Counted from the first letter of the stretch, positions 1 to 12,506 are shown. The stretch: DNA of 64,000 bases from Carposina sasakii (GCA_014607495.2 CP053156.1:12338001-12402000); one strand, 5' to 3'. Translations and numbers: made by a program. The notes: generated from the letters alone by a model not told the origin.

Positions 1-354
1 AACTTATATAGTTAAATGTAATTTTTAAATGTTTTATTCCACACATCTATATCAAGGGATACGCAAATGCAATATAGTAGGATATACAATCTGAGCGACT
101 CATAAAACTACTAATAACAATAAAAGATGGCAGACATATCGCTTGGAGCCGTTCCAAATGGAATCCAGTGGATCAGATATAACCTACAACCGAGGGAAAA
201 GGGAAATACCTGGAACTAGTATTATTTCACGAGCGCCTTGTGATAACATCTCCATTACAAAATCAAATCTTAAGTATGTAAGATCAGGGCAAACCTTATG
301 AACATTGACCTTGAATACGCAAAAACAAAATATAAGGTCTATTTGGTGGTAGGG
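1..354. other. No feature recognised
   Basis: AT-rich sequence with no supported gene or repeat family. Confidence 0.5.
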
Positions 355-562
355 TGCGAAGATAATAGGAGACCTTTATCAACGCAATACCTATTCCCCA
401 AAATAACGATTTTTGGAATGTATGTATGTTTGTCTGTGCGTTTGTGCAGGCTAATCTCAGAAACAGCTGGACCGATTTCGATACAGTTTTCAGGAATATA
501 TATGACAGGTCCCACTTATGTAACATATAGGCTACTTTTTATCCCGGATATAACGAAAATTC
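355..562 (+). mobile_element. Heli-A copy, degraded
   Basis: AGGAGACCTTTATCAACGCA, GTTTGTCTGTGCGTTTGTGC and ATATAGGCTACTTTTTATCC follow in Heli-A order. Both termini are lost. Confidence 0.65.
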
Positions 563-1450
563 GCAAACGCGGCCTAATTAAAAGTGAATTTTGATACAGT
601 TAAAGGTAACGTTGAGAAGAAGTTTATAAAGCACTTTTTTATACAAAATACTCCAGAATTACCCTAATTTGTTTAAACTTCGACAACGACCACTAAAAGT
701 AATGATAAATTCTCATAAAATAAACGTATTAGCAATGATTACTATCTGTATAACAATTCAACCTCACCGTTTGCTGTCACGGCAGTAGGCGCGTGTTTGG
801 GGACCCGCGCAAACACCCGCTCCGTTAATCTTGGTTCCGTGACCCGAACTCCAATGGAACGATTATGCCCGACCTTATGTCAGGCGCTTGATTTGAGTGG
901 AATATCTACATTCTACATACTTGATGTCGGTTTTAGTTTAAAATACATTGGCTGCTTTTTTTGTAACCACTCAAGTACATGCTACTGGAGATTGTAAATT
1001 ACTAATTTTGGCTACTAATTGCTCATTTTGGCCCACGTGACCTCGTGTTTAAAGGAAGTTAAATAGTTTTGTAGCTATAACCAACTTATACTCAAAAGTG
1101 TACGAGTATAAGCGGAAAACCGATTGCAGAAAAATAACATACCAACAAATCCATAATTTACTTCGCTCTTACAACCTGCGTAACAGTTTTCCCCTGCGTT
1201 AGTTTGTCGATAATAAAAGGTACATTTTCTCGAATTATTGCCAAAGCAACCGCCAACTTCAGTATCTCGAATGCATCTCGAATGCAATTCAACTTTGTGA
1301 CTTTAACTTTTATAACAATTTTATATCAGTTTGAAACTTGGAAATTGTTATATCGTTTTATTTATTTACTTCTAGTTATTTATAACTTCGCTGTTGCGGT
1401 AACCCCCAACTGATTTATAATAATGTTTATTTTGGCTTACAGCTTTAACC
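563..1450. other. No gene recognised
   Basis: Only a small inverted CTTATACTC/GAGTATAAG at 1084-1111. Confidence 0.5.
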
Positions 1451-1681
1451 TGACGGCCGATTGGTCTAGTAGGTAGTGACCCTGCCTGCGACGCCATAGG
1501 TCCTGGGTTCGAATCCCGGTAGGTGCAAACATTGATATGATGAATAGCGATGTTTGTTTCCGAGCTATGTATGTTTCTATACTTATCTATGTATTTATAT
1601 ACCGTTGCTTAGTACCCACAACACAAGACATTAGGGATCTTAATGTGGGACTAAGTTGTGTAGTGTGTGAATAAAAAAAAA
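1451..1681 (+). mobile_element. SINE-1, full-length tRNA-derived SINE
   Basis: A-box-like TGGTCTAGTAGGTAGTG and B-box GGTTCGAATCCCGG show the tRNA-related head. A conserved body with ACCGTTGCTTAGTACCCAC and a (A)n tail at 1671-1681 follow. Recurs on both strands throughout the window. Confidence 0.85.
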
Positions 1682-1974
1682 CCATTAGGTAAACAAACAG
1701 CTTGGGACCACAGCGTCGTCGTGTTCGACGTTTCAAATATTTTTGTTTCACAAGACAAGAAGAAAAGATGTCGACTTGATTTTAAATCTATTTCAATAAT
1801 TTTCATTGTAAATAAATACATTTGAAATAAATAATTATTACCAAGTAATCGGGTCCGACTCATGTAGTGTTTCTCAAGAAACCGGTACATATGTAGAATC
1901 ATAATGGAGATCCTTACATCCACGTTTAACCAAGCGGGGACAGCAGACGTAAATGATTAGTGACAAGTTGCAGG

Positions 1975-2115
1975 ATTATCGGATTCGCCTTGAAATGTCA
2001 AAGTTCCTTTGAAATTCATTTTACGTACATAATACGAATTTGACAAGCAATCAGCGATTTTTGTACAATTTTCGCTATAGCTTTGCGTTTGCTAGTTAAG
2101 TAATAAGGGGGCTGG
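1975..2115 (-). repeat. MITE-FG inner palindromic module
   Basis: GTCAAAGTTCCTTTGAAATT and TTTTTGTACAATTTTCGCTA as in the modules at 3240-3400 and 38600-38760. Confidence 0.6.
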
Positions 2116-3002
2116 TTAGGCCCCAGACTAACACCAGTATTTTGAACTTCTGAATAAATACCTATGTAGTATCTTGAACTTTAACATAATACTTGTGAAA
2201 GCCTAAAAGAAGCAAATACGTAGTCGCCAGCACTGAATTTGTTAAAGGCCTATTTTTGAAATTCGCACGCCAGTAACTCTCTCCAATCGTATTGTCACTG
2301 GGCTCGCACATGTATAGTCCTGGCTTTTAATCGAAATGCCCTGGTATTTCTTCTTCAAATCCTGGTTTTTAAAGGTTTGAGATGGCAACCCTACCCTAGT
2401 ACGTTGTAGGGATCCTTTGGTTTAAACGTAAATCTTATACCTACTGGTATGTCAATTTGCTACCTGGGTTCTGTACACTTTTTTACTCACCAGCTTGATG
2501 ATAATAATAATAATAAACAATTTATTGTACTGATAAATTTTTGTATATGGGCGAACTTAATGCTATAAAAAAAATTCTACCAGTTAACCCAATTTCTAGA
2601 AATTTGATGTACTAATTCTAAATATGGCACTGATCTATAATAACGACTCACTTCTGTAGATTCACAAAACGTATACAGTTGGACGCATATGGCTTTATTT
2701 ATCTCACGTGAGGGAATCCGGCTGTCGGGCGAGATTTACGGTGCAAGGTAACTTTCAATAAAACGCTGGCAGGTGTAAACGCCTATGTCAAACACCCGGG
2801 TTGTGAGAGATATGTCTGGTAGTCTGTACAGAGTGTAATAATAACAGAGTGATAATCACTGAACTGTCAAAAAGGTAGCCGATACGGGGTCTTGTCTGTT
2901 GCCATCGATCGACAATGAAATAGTTAGTCGAACGGTTGCGATCGATAAATTAAAGCTGCCAACCCAGTTGATCGACTTTAATCAATGATCGATCGATTGA
3001 TC
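2116..3002. other. No gene; ATAA microsatellite and ATCGAT cluster
   Basis: A TAA repeat at 2499-2515 and several GATCGA/ATCGAT motifs at 2900-3000. Confidence 0.5.
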
Positions 3003-3470
3003 AGGGGCCAATTCTTGAAAATTTTTGGCCTGAAACGCAACCACTAACGAACCGTTAAAGAAACGCGGTGCGAAACAATATATACCCACTTATCGCTTGA
3101 GTAATAAGGTATATTTTAGCATGCATCGGTCGCGAGTATGACAGAATAAAAACAAATATCTGCCTCGTGCTGAAATGTGTCTAATTACGTCACCGTAAAG
3201 TAATTAGGTATTGCTTTGTTCTGAGCGTTTAAAACAGCCCCTTTATTACCTAACTAGCAAAAACAAAGCGATAGCGAAAATTGTACAAAAATCGCTGATT
3301 GCTTGTAAAATTCGTATTACGTAAAATGAATGAACTTTGACATTTCAAGGCAAATATTGTACAATTTTCGCTATCGCTTTGCTTCGGATTTGCTATTGCA
3401 AATTAGGTAATCAGGGGGCGGTTCCGTTTTGGCTTCGTTCTAACTCGAGACTTTTCGAGAATTGCCCCCC
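3003..3470 (+). mobile_element. MITE-FG, 468 bp
   Basis: Ends GGGGCCAATTCTTGAAAA and, inverted, CTTTTCGAGAATTGCCCC. Contains an inner palindromic module with AAGCGATAGCGAAAATTGTA (3268 onward) and its complement (near 3360), and a unit with CTAATTACGTCACCGTAAAG. Confidence 0.65.
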
Positions 3471-3489
3471 AGGTAAGTAACACCATACA

Positions 3490-3640
3490 GAGGCCTGCAT
3501 CCAGCAGTGGACGGCAATAGGCTGTGTGTCCTATTGCCGTTCTCTGCTGGATGCAGGCTTCCTCCAATTTACGCCACAAGGCTACACCACCACCACGTTG
3601 GGCAGGTAAGAGGTAACACCATAATAGTGCCAAATATTTT
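3490..3640. repeat. RB tail fragment forming a perfect-looking hairpin
   Basis: 3493-3521 and 3530-3558 are inverted copies of the RB end (27 of 29 bases pair) around an 8-nt loop. The right arm continues into normal RB sequence (TTTACGCCACAAGGCTAC). Confidence 0.75.
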
Positions 3641-3881
3641 AACAAGTACTTTTTGTAGGTTTCATTCCCCTACTGTACGTGTGCGCTGAGGGACGTTCTA
3701 GCTTGACGTCATTTGAATTTGCATTCCAAATTTAAGCAATCGGCATTATTCGACATCCTTCCAATGCTGCCAGCATCTATTACACTGTAATGTAATTCTG
3801 ATTGCATTATAGGAATTAGCTTCGTCTAAAGGGGGGATTTGTATATCACAATGCGACATTGATGTAAACGAGCAATGACTC

Positions 3882-4135
3882 TACAAGGTGTAACAAAAAG
3901 GGTATGTTAAGCGAAAAGCTATGTAAAGAGCCCACTATAAAGAACCTATCTATAAAATTCAAGACTTGAAACCATAAGTTTTTTTTTATTGTATGAAAAT
4001 TCCTGAGATGTTTAAGAATTCTCCATACTATCTAGAAAAACAAACATGTGATTTCGAGTCCCAAACTTTGTGAATAGGTTCTCTATAGTGGGCTATTAAC
4101 AATATCTTTTCGCTTAACTTACCCTTTTTACCCGA
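3882..4135 (+). mobile_element. MITE-C copy
   Basis: TACAAGGTGTAACAAAAAGG start; TATGTTAAGCGAAAAGCTAT pairs with ATATCTTTTCGCTTAACTTA near the right end. The element is almost wholly self-complementary. Confidence 0.75.
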
Positions 4136-4653
4136 CTGCGCAACACAAAGGAGTGGTATTGTGTTTAACAGCCTATGTATGCATGTTTGTATGTTCCTTT
4201 GAAGCACTACACACACTAGCCAAGCTAATATTTCAATGGATCCTGGCTGTTCATTTTTTATGTTACGATCATTAGAAAATATTTTATATTCTTCAATAGT
4301 ATTCATTCCATAATAATATTATAGAATTCTAGACCATCGGACATCTAAGTGCTTGTTTTTATTCTTTTCAGTTTTTTAAGCAGTCAAGTTTTTGGATTTT
4401 TTCAATTATGTTTTTTTTATTGTTACATCCTGTATATTAGTGACGTAGGTACTATTGAATTACATGAGAGTGATACTCGTATGTCGATTAAATGTGATTA
4501 CATGAAAAAAGTGAGGATTTTCAATATTTACTTAGCTTCAACGCTAAAGTTGTTTAGGTACACTCTACTGTTCAGTGCCAAAAATGGCATTTTGATCTAA
4601 ATGTAAAAAGGTTTTTTTTATACTTATTAATCATTTAATTGAGACGAGGTATA

Positions 4654-5039
4654 TACAGGTGTTTTTTGGTCGTCAACGTTTCCAAAAACTTCGGAATCTC
4701 CTCATCATCACGATCCTTTTTCTCCATGGAAGCATACCTGGGAAGTGACTGGTTCCCAAGATATAAGGGTCCAAAGTTGAGTAAATTGACTGCGTTTTTT
4801 TTTTCATAAATGCACATAGACGCGTGTTATAACATTTTTTCACGAAAAATAATTTAAATCTGGCTATAAGAAAACTAACACAAACACTGGATACTGTAAA
4901 TTTCGCCCGATCAAGTAATTTTTTTTTTTTTAAAAATTTACATCATTTCCCAGCAATTTTTTTTCGGCATAAACTTACTTTATTAGATGAAAAGAGTGCG
5001 TACCCTTCGTAAAGGGTGGCAACGAAAAAACATTCTGTA
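4654..5039 (-). mobile_element. MITE-D copy, 386 bp
   Basis: TACAGGTGTTTTTTGGTCGT at one end and CGAAAAAACATTCTGTA at the other. Same body as the three + copies in reverse. Confidence 0.8.
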
Positions 5040-5216
5040 TACATAATCTCTACCACAACAACTTCTATCGGTTTGCGCTAAGAAAGGTGAATAGGTATCT
5101 TTCTCTTATAATATCAGTATGTGGTACTCGTATTTTAAATATAATAATATCAAATATTATATAATAAATTAATATTATTATACATATGTTAAATTATAAT
5201 AATGATAAAAAAATCC

Positions 5217-5290
5217 TCACCCGGGTGGGAATCGAACCCACGACCTCTGCATTCCGCGTGCCAGCGCTCTCACCACTGAGCCACCGGGTA
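5217..5290 (-). tRNA. tRNA-like sequence, probably SINE head
   Basis: Minus strand folds as a tRNA: acceptor TACCCGG/CCGGGTG, D stem GCTC/GAGC, T stem GTGGG/CCCAC with TTCGATT loop, and both A- and B-box promoters. The anticodon stem is imperfect (two mismatches) and the base before the putative GCG anticodon is C instead of T, so it is unlikely to be a working tRNA. A T-rich run follows, and a second partial copy lies at 10898-10945. Confidence 0.5.
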
Positions 5291-6404
5291 TACTCGAATA
5301 CGTATAATCTCTTTTCTAAATTACATATTGCAACGTTTTTTTCTCCCGATTATGCACGGCAAACAAAGCTGAATCCCTCAATTTTAAAGATGAAACGCCA
5401 TATCCTTACGTATATTTGGAGAAGTGTTTTTTTATAAATTTATCTTAGTCAAGATATTATATATTATAAAATTATTAATAAAGTAATGGTAAAAATTCCA
5501 TTTTCATCTGTAAAATCTGTAATAGAACTGAACTATAAATAATAAGCTTTTCTCATTATGCACGTCAATTCGCCAGTATATTTCAGCTCCATTTTCATCT
5601 GCTGTAATATTAAGCATGTGTACCAAAAATAGCACGATCTATATCCTACTTATTTTATTTATTTACAAGTAGAAAGAACGAAATGAGTTTTTTCATTAGG
5701 CACATTTTTGTGTACTATTAACATCAATAGTTCCGAAAAAGTTTGCCACTCAATTCAATAGTATCTACTCATAAAAACTTTGCACTATAAAAAACCTAAA
5801 GAAGCAGATTTCAAGAAAACACACAAACAAAAAGTCAAAGATGGCAGACCGAGCTAGTCATTTGTTATTTCAATAAAATGAGGGATTTTCTGACAACTCT
5901 TAAAAGAAAAAAAAAGTACAAGTCGCCTGGATTGATGGCGGGAGCGAATCTCCTACAATTCTGTATGGAGAGGTGAAGGGGGCAGCTAGGTAGGAGATGT
6001 AGGTAATTCCATCTATTTTGACACTAATAATTGAGGCTTAACTGTCTGTTTATTTTATTTTTTTATTTTATTTTACAATTTTGGGAAGACCAACAGCTAT
6101 TTATAATTATAGTAAAAATTGTAGAAACAAAAGCCAATAACAGTCCACACTATAAAGAATGAGAGCACAGGTACTAATGCACACACAATTTTATCAGTGT
6201 TTCACAAAACCTAACAAGCTTATCAAAAACAAACATAATAATAACAATAGTTATAAAGAATGCACCTGCGGGTTGCTTTAGTACAGCTATGAAGGAAGGA
6301 CAAATGGAGGTGGCCTAGTAACAAAATAATATTTTTATTTATAAGTCTGTATCATCTATTATAGTAACCTTATTTAATTCTTGTTATGTTAATCTATCGA
6401 GCCA
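5291..6404. other. No gene recognised
   Basis: The AT-rich block at 6040-6330 resembles the LINE 3' UTR at 21890-22100 (TTTATTTTATTTT then GGGAAxACxAACAG). Otherwise nothing. Confidence 0.4.
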
Positions 6405-6470
6405 TGTGGCGTACACTGGGGGAGGCCTACGCCCAGCAGTGGACTGCAATAGGCTGACGACGACGATGTT
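6405..6470 (+). repeat. RB tail fragment
   Basis: GGGGGAGGCCTACGCCCAGC, then AGTGGACTGCAATAGGCTGA, then a short GAC repeat. The same bases encode EAYAQQWTAIG-stop, linking RB to RTE elements. Confidence 0.75.
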
Positions 6471-6984
6471 AGTCTACAACTGTCCACTTAATTAGATTTA
6501 GAAAATTTGTCTGAAACACAGAATATGTTGATAAAGCTCAATAAATAAAAATAAAATTTCACAAAGGTCAAAGGAATGCCACTCCCATTTCGACTCGTCT
6601 CTGCATTGAGCTTTTTTCCGCTGCTCTTTAGTATCATTGTTGCGAGTGCGATGGTAAGGCATAATAATATAAACTGTGATTGCATCATAATGCGTTGCGT
6701 GGTCTTCATTGGTATAGGCTATCGTATCTTCACTGTGTGCCTTCCCCATGAGTACGGTCTTAGCCTAAACTTGGACCAAGATAAATTCTTACCAGTGAAG
6801 GAGGAAAATATTAAGCAGTGATAACTTCATACTGGATGTAAGTAGGTTCGACTAATAAATACCTTAGGACCCAAAGACATCCTGATCTGCCCGTGGTGCA
6901 CTGTGCTATTTAATGGACGAGGCTCTGATGATGCTAAATAGCTTATAATAAATACCTGTTTGGAATGGCACGAAAACATTTCCT

Positions 6985-7160
6985 GTTGGTTTCCTTACCG
7001 GTCGCTAGATTGTTGTATTTGTGCCCGAAAAGCGACGATAGGCTCACCCCTTACCACGTGGGACTTAATAGGATAACTAGTGAAAAGTGGATGTGTAATT
7101 TGCACACTTGTGCCTTACCTCTTTGAGGAATGATGGGCGTGACTATATGTAGGTATGTAA
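6985..7160 (+). repeat. Rep-I
   Basis: GTGCCCGAAAAGCGACGATA, GGACTTAATAGGATAACTAG and GGGCGTGACTATATGTAGGT are shared in reverse with 54722-54890. Confidence 0.7.
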
Positions 7161-7719
7161 AGCTTCAAACAGCGCAGCCTAGTCTACCTTAGTCGTGGAT
7201 TGTAACATCTCTTCTATATCTTAGCCTAAACTTGGACCGAGATAAATCCCAGTGAAGGTGCCCGTGGGCAAGTCGAGACAAATTGAGTTACCAACTTCAG
7301 TGAATATCGAAGCTGGGAAGACATAATTTTTCTTATGTCGTAAATGGAAAATGTACCACGGTGTTTTAGTTTTGCAACTCCATTCTTTTTTTTGCTTTTT
7401 TAGCTCTGTTTGTTTATACTTCAAGACTTTATGTCGCTGTCAAGAGATATACGAGTAGGCACGATTTTTGCTTGGATTTTGAAGTGCGTATTTTTATTGG
7501 TATATACAGTCTCGTAGTAGATGGAACCCAGGGAAGCCAGCACAAATAGGGGTTGATATGGATGCCTAGTCGATTAAGTCATAGGTACCTCCTTTAATAA
7601 TTCGAAAATCTTTCGTATCTAATGGAATACCCGAGGTATTATTAAACCCGGTAGAGCGAAGTAAAAAAGTTGTAGATATTAACCACTAGTCTTATAAATA
7701 TATAGATACGATTAATCAA

Positions 7720-8150
7720 GCCATACATTATCCCTTTCCCGGAGGGATAGGCAGAGATCACGGATCTCCATTTGCTACGATCCTGACACACCTCTTTCGC
7801 TTCATCTACTTTCATGATATTCTTCATGCACGCTCGTCGGTTTAGGGTACTCTTGACCTGACCTTTCTTTAGAATTTCACCAATTTGATAGGTGAAAGTC
7901 CGGCGAGGTCTTCCCCTTCCAACCCTTCCATCCACTCTTCCGTTGTACACTTTCTTTGTCAGTCTACTTTCACTCATCCTCTCCACATGCCCAAACCACC
8001 TCAACATAGCCTTCTCAATCATTCGTCACCACGTCCTCATTTATACCACACTTCTTTCTGATCACCTCATTTCTTATTCTATCTTTTAAAGTGACTCCAC
8101 ACATACTTCTCAATGCTCTCATTTCCACTGCATTCTTAGACTTTGGTGTT
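7720..8150 (-). pseudogene. RTE-like LINE C-terminal fragment (second family)
   Basis: Minus-strand frame MIEKAMLRWFGHVERMSESR, then GRVGRGRPRRTF, EILKKGQVKST, NRRACMKNIMKVDEAKEVC and KWRSVISAYPSGKG. Upstream, in a shifted frame, MRALRSMCGVTLKDRIRNEV can be read to about 8150. This is the C-terminus of a different RTE-type family from the 48.5-kb copy. One frameshift is visible near 8022. Confidence 0.8.
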
Positions 8151-9284
8151 TTGGTTTGATGTAGGCTAAAGAGAAAATTTTAACGTGCATTACGGAAATA
8201 CCAGGACCATGAAAATATTAGAAGTTAAGTTCACATAATAATTAATGAAATGACGTTATTCTTAGTTCTTTTTAATTCTTACCTTTATAGCCAGTAGATA
8301 TAAAATAAAACACGGGTAACAAAAAAATAAGTAGTTAACAAAGAAACAAGTAATCAATTTTGAAACACCCTCTCCCTATAAATTCAGGATCATAAATGTA
8401 TTAGGAGCAGTCACGTGGTGGCAACCCTTCGAGTTCGAAGTAATTCAATAAAAAGGCCCAGTCCCCAAGGCAGCCGCGAGTCATGTCCAAACAAATTGAT
8501 GAGATTTATCTCAGAGATTCCGTCAGAGTTGGCCACGGGAAATTAAGTTGGCCCAACTTACTTGTTCTCCAAATGTACCGGGCCTTATCTCGCCCGAAAA
8601 AGGGCCACCAAATTTTTGCGTGGTTTCTCGGATGATTTATTTTGGCATTTTAAGTTTACGGAATGATTCGGCGTCTTTCTTGTTTCCGAAGAAACTGATA
8701 ACTGATTTTGTCTGTTCTACTTTCAACTAACTTAACTAGTTTTGGTTTGGGATCGTTTTGTTTTTGATATTATGTGCAGGAATATTGTAGGTATTTTAAA
8801 ATATTAAGTCTGTACTTTTCTCAATATTTTAGCAGTGTTGGTAGGTGCAGTCAGTTATTGACTGTAAAACCTACAGACACTTGTTGTTGTTAGAGTTGTA
8901 TTCTTTGAAAAAAAATTAAGTCATTGAAGCCTATTAGACATACAAAAGCCTATTTTTAAACCGCACTATAGATTTCAGTCGTGTATCGATGTAGTGAAAA
9001 GATAAAACTACGTGTTTATGATATCTTTAAATTCATATTATGAGTACCAACAACAATAACAAAATAAATAGAATGAAACATCCATCGATATTTACAAACT
9101 TTCATCAATACCAATCGATATTATTATAGCTCTGCCCCTAGAAGTATTTAAAATCGCCACCATAAGGACCTAGTTGATTTTCCCGTGACACAGAACGCCG
9201 CGGTTCCACTTATTTCTACCAAACAAATTATACCAGCCAACCAATACCATACAAAGTATATCTAATAGCCTACGCAGACGACGT
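8151..9284. other. No gene recognised
   Basis: 8390-8740 is somewhat more GC-rich and not seen elsewhere in the window; it could be unique or conserved non-coding DNA. Confidence 0.4.
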
Positions 9285-9362
9285 ACAATCTTGAAAAATA
9301 AACATATTGTGATTTCGAGTATAGAAATAGGTTCTCTAGAGAGGGCTAATAACGGAAATATC
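9285..9362 (+). repeat. MITE-C fragment
   Basis: TTGAAAAATAAACATATTGT and TAGGTTCTCTAGAGAGGGCT. Confidence 0.55.
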
Positions 9363-10189
9363 AAAGTTTCGGAACCCAGAATAGAGGTGGTGCTTCAAAT
9401 GACGTAAGTGAGGTTACACAAAATAAACGAGTTGGCTCCCTTAGTCACACAAGTTCTATTTTTGAAATTTCATTTTTTCGAGGACTATTGGCTAAGCTGT
9501 CATTTATACCTAGGTTTAGGTAGCGCGACCGCAACCGTAAAACCTTCGCATTAAATGCAATTCTCCAATAACACGTCGTACTATAATCCCATTGTTAGAA
9601 TGTGTCGCCAATACAATGAACTATCGTCAGGGGAAGCTCGGATGGACGTCTTTATTGATAATTTGTATACTTTTAAAAACGATGTAAAGAAAATATTGTC
9701 TCCAAATGTATATAGTACTAACACACTAACACGCTAGGTACCATCTTTGGCTTGTACTATTTTTGTTTTTTTTTTAACTAACACTGCTAACGATTTAAAA
9801 ATGTTATGTGTCAAATACACTTCAAACACTCTGATCATAATGTTAAGTGTACATAATCTAAGGAACCCAATCTGGTTCAAAACTTTGAATTGTGCTTAAT
9901 ATTGTACCTTAATAAGATTGAGTTTTGTTTTATGTACCATATTTTCCTAAATAAATAAATAAATAAATAAAAAACTACCGCGTAATTTTGTCCGCGTTGG
10001 TCCCCGCGGGTATTCTGCGGATTTAAATACGAGGTATCTTAATCCGTCGTTTGTGTTGCTCGATACATTTGTAAGCGTTCTATTTTATTGACGGAGCGTG
10101 CTTTTTACTACGTCGAGGAGAAAAGTAAATCGTCTGCGCAGGCTATAAAGCATATCTTCTATCTATATCTTCTTTTATATATATATATA
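9363..10189. other. No gene recognised
   Basis: An AATAAATAAATAAATAAATA run at 9950-9970 may be the tail of an old retroelement. Confidence 0.4.
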
Positions 10190-10518
10190 CATATAATATA
10201 CATATAATAAAAATCTAACGGATCTCTGTCTATACATGGAAGATATATGAGAAAAAATATTATAAGAGACCTTTATCAACGCAACAGTACCCAAAAGAAT
10301 GATTTTTGGAATTTTTGTCTATTTGTCGGGTTGTCTGTGCGTTTATGCACGCTAATCTCAAAAACGGCTGAACCGGTGCAGTTTTCAGGAATATATTGTG
10401 ACAGGTCCCACTTAACATATAGGCTACTTTATATCCCGGGAAAATGTTTTTATCCCGGATAATTTCGACATTTTGTTTTTTCTATAGTCCACGCGGACGG
10501 AGTCGCGGGCGTCCACTA
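10190..10518 (+). mobile_element. Heli-A copy, near complete
   Basis: Starts in TA-rich sequence leading to ACATATAATAAAAATCTAAC and ends GGAGTCGCGGGCGTCCACTA. The terminal CTAG is mutated to CTAT. Confidence 0.65.
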
Positions 10519-10805
10519 TAATAAATACTCTTTCAGCCACATTAAAAACGAAAGGGTCGAAACCAGTTTCAAACCAGGTTTCCAGAAAAGAAAAATAATT
10601 CTGTTTTCTAAACTGGTTTCGAATCTTTAGTTTCCAAAGTGGTCGAAGGGCTTAATACGCACACTGAGGGAAAAAATATAGCTATTAGTGGAACTGCCGC
10701 CGAGCTTATTAGTCGTAGCTCCATTTAATATTTGCTCCAAGTTATCGACATTATGCGATGAACTCTCATTTGTATTGCTTTATCATTGCCCCGAGCGATG
10801 TGACA

Positions 10806-11177
10806 GGGCAGGGGGCCAATCCTCGAAAAGTCTTGAGTTAGGAACGAAGCCGAAACGGAACCGTTGTAGACGCTCAGAAGAAATTAATAATAATGGCACG
10901 GATGCAGAGGTCGTGGGTTTGATTCCCACCCGGGTGAGGAATTTTTTCCATTTCTTTATTAATAATTTTATAAATTAATAATTACTTTATGGTGACGTAA
11001 TTAGACACATTTCAGCACGAGACAGATATTTATTTTTATTCTGTCCTACTCGCGACGGGTGCGTGCTAAAATATACCTTATTAATAAAGCGGTAAATATA
11101 TATTGCTTCGCACCACGTTTCGCTAACGGCTCGTTAGTGGTTGCGTTTCGACTCAAAAATTTTTCAAGAATAGCCCC
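10806..11177 (-). mobile_element. MITE-FG copy with SINE insert
   Basis: Ends GGGGGCCAATCCTCGAAAAG and AGAATAGCCCCT. 10980-11170 mirrors 3000-3200 in reverse. The inner palindromic module is replaced by the tRNA-like SINE piece. Confidence 0.65.
10898..10945 (+). repeat. 3' half of the same tRNA-like SINE, inside MITE-FG
   Basis: GATGCAGAGGTCGTGGGTTT and GATTCCCACCCGGGTGAGGA match the complement of 5215-5262. The 5' half is absent. Flanked by AATTAATAATAA-like sequence and lodged in a MITE-FG copy. Confidence 0.55.
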
Positions 11178-11264
11178 TCTGAGCTTGTTGAACTAGGAAC
11201 CTGGCTGATGTTTACAGTGCCTAACTGTGCAATAATATCGACAGCTACATATTGGACAAGTTTT

Positions 11265-11485
11265 GAATTACGCTGAGATATTCAAATTCTATAGAGGGTA
11301 TTACAAAAGGAGTATGAAAATTAACTACTGTAGAGAACCTAGCCCCGACATAGCCTCGAAATCATTTGTTTATTTTTCCTTATAGGTATGCAGAATTCCT
11401 AAACGACTCAAGAATGTTTACAATCTTCTTGAAGAATAATGGATATTAGATATGAAAAAAGAATAAACATGTTTTTTCGAGTCTT
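11265..11485. mobile_element. MITE-C copy, decayed
   Basis: TACAAAAGGAGTATGAAAAT, TGTAGAGAACCTAGCC and TTCCTAAACGACTCAAGAAT align to MITE-C. Confidence 0.5.
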
Positions 11486-11758
11486 ATATCTATTCTTCTA
11501 TACATATAATAATCTTTATCTTCTATACATATAAAAATAATTCCTACGAAACAGATTTTTATGTTTTTTTTTTCTAATAGATAGTTATTCAAGAGAAAGA
11601 CTCAATATAAGTAGCGATCCGCTTCGCACTGGTGCAAATTCCTGTTTTCACGGACAAAGTCGTGAGCGGCCGCTGTTATTGGATATGAACAAGATTTTGA
11701 GAAGGTGTTCCTTTGACACTGTCAAAACAAAAGGCATTTGTTTATGGTAGGATATTTA

Positions 11759-11868
11759 CAACTCGCGGCTTGAGTGTCGGTGTTGGTTGGCTTTTTACTT
11801 TTTATGGGATAACACGTTCCCATAAAAAATAAAAAGCCAACCAACCCCGACTCTCAAGCCGCGAGTTG
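11759..11868. repeat. 110-bp near-perfect hairpin
   Basis: Arms 11759-11809 and 11818-11868 pair at 48 of 51 positions around an 8-nt loop (TAACACGT). Starts CAACTCGCGGCTTGAG. Confidence 0.9.
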
Positions 11869-12506
11869 CTAGACTGACAGGCTTTTGTAGTCCTTTTTGT
11901 TGTTTTAAAGTAATCCTCTGCCACTTTTGTGTATTCCTTTTTGTTGTTTTGCGGTTATTTGAAGTTTATTGATATTATATAATTACCTATATGATATCAA
12001 TCTGTGCTTTCTAAATTTTGATTTTTTAATTTATATACCCTTTTATTTAGCTTAGCAATATCGTAAATAGAGTCAGTTGATTAATTTGTAAGTAGTGATC
12101 TGACCATCTTCTTCTACCTGTTAATATTTTTTTAGATTGAGCATGCATTGATACGTATTATACCTACAAAATTACAAATTTGATTCATATAGAATCCACA
12201 TTAATTGCAGTAAAATGTTTGGTATAAAAGTTTCCAAAAATATATTTATACAGCCAAAAATATAAATCAACACAAATTATTACCTAGACCTTATAATATA
12301 GCAAAAGCTCTACATTAATGTTAAAATTGATCGACGATAAAAGAAGCATTCAATTTTAATCAGTACATGTACAAGTACCTATTTCTGTATTGAAGTAAGA
12401 TATTACGCTGAAACAAGCTTAAATATGTTAACTTTGAGGTAGAGTAATATAATTTAATTTGCTGACATCCTATGATATTGATTTTCCATTTCAATACAAA
12501 TGAATA
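11869..12506. other. No feature recognised
   Basis: AT-rich, no frame or repeat supported. Confidence 0.5.

Noticed and set aside
1490..1530. Possible tRNA genes at GGTTCGAATCC boxes (1500, 13940, 23400, 36130, 39960, 43510)
   Set aside because: All are B boxes of SINE-1 copies with long shared non-tRNA bodies; no acceptor stem closes.
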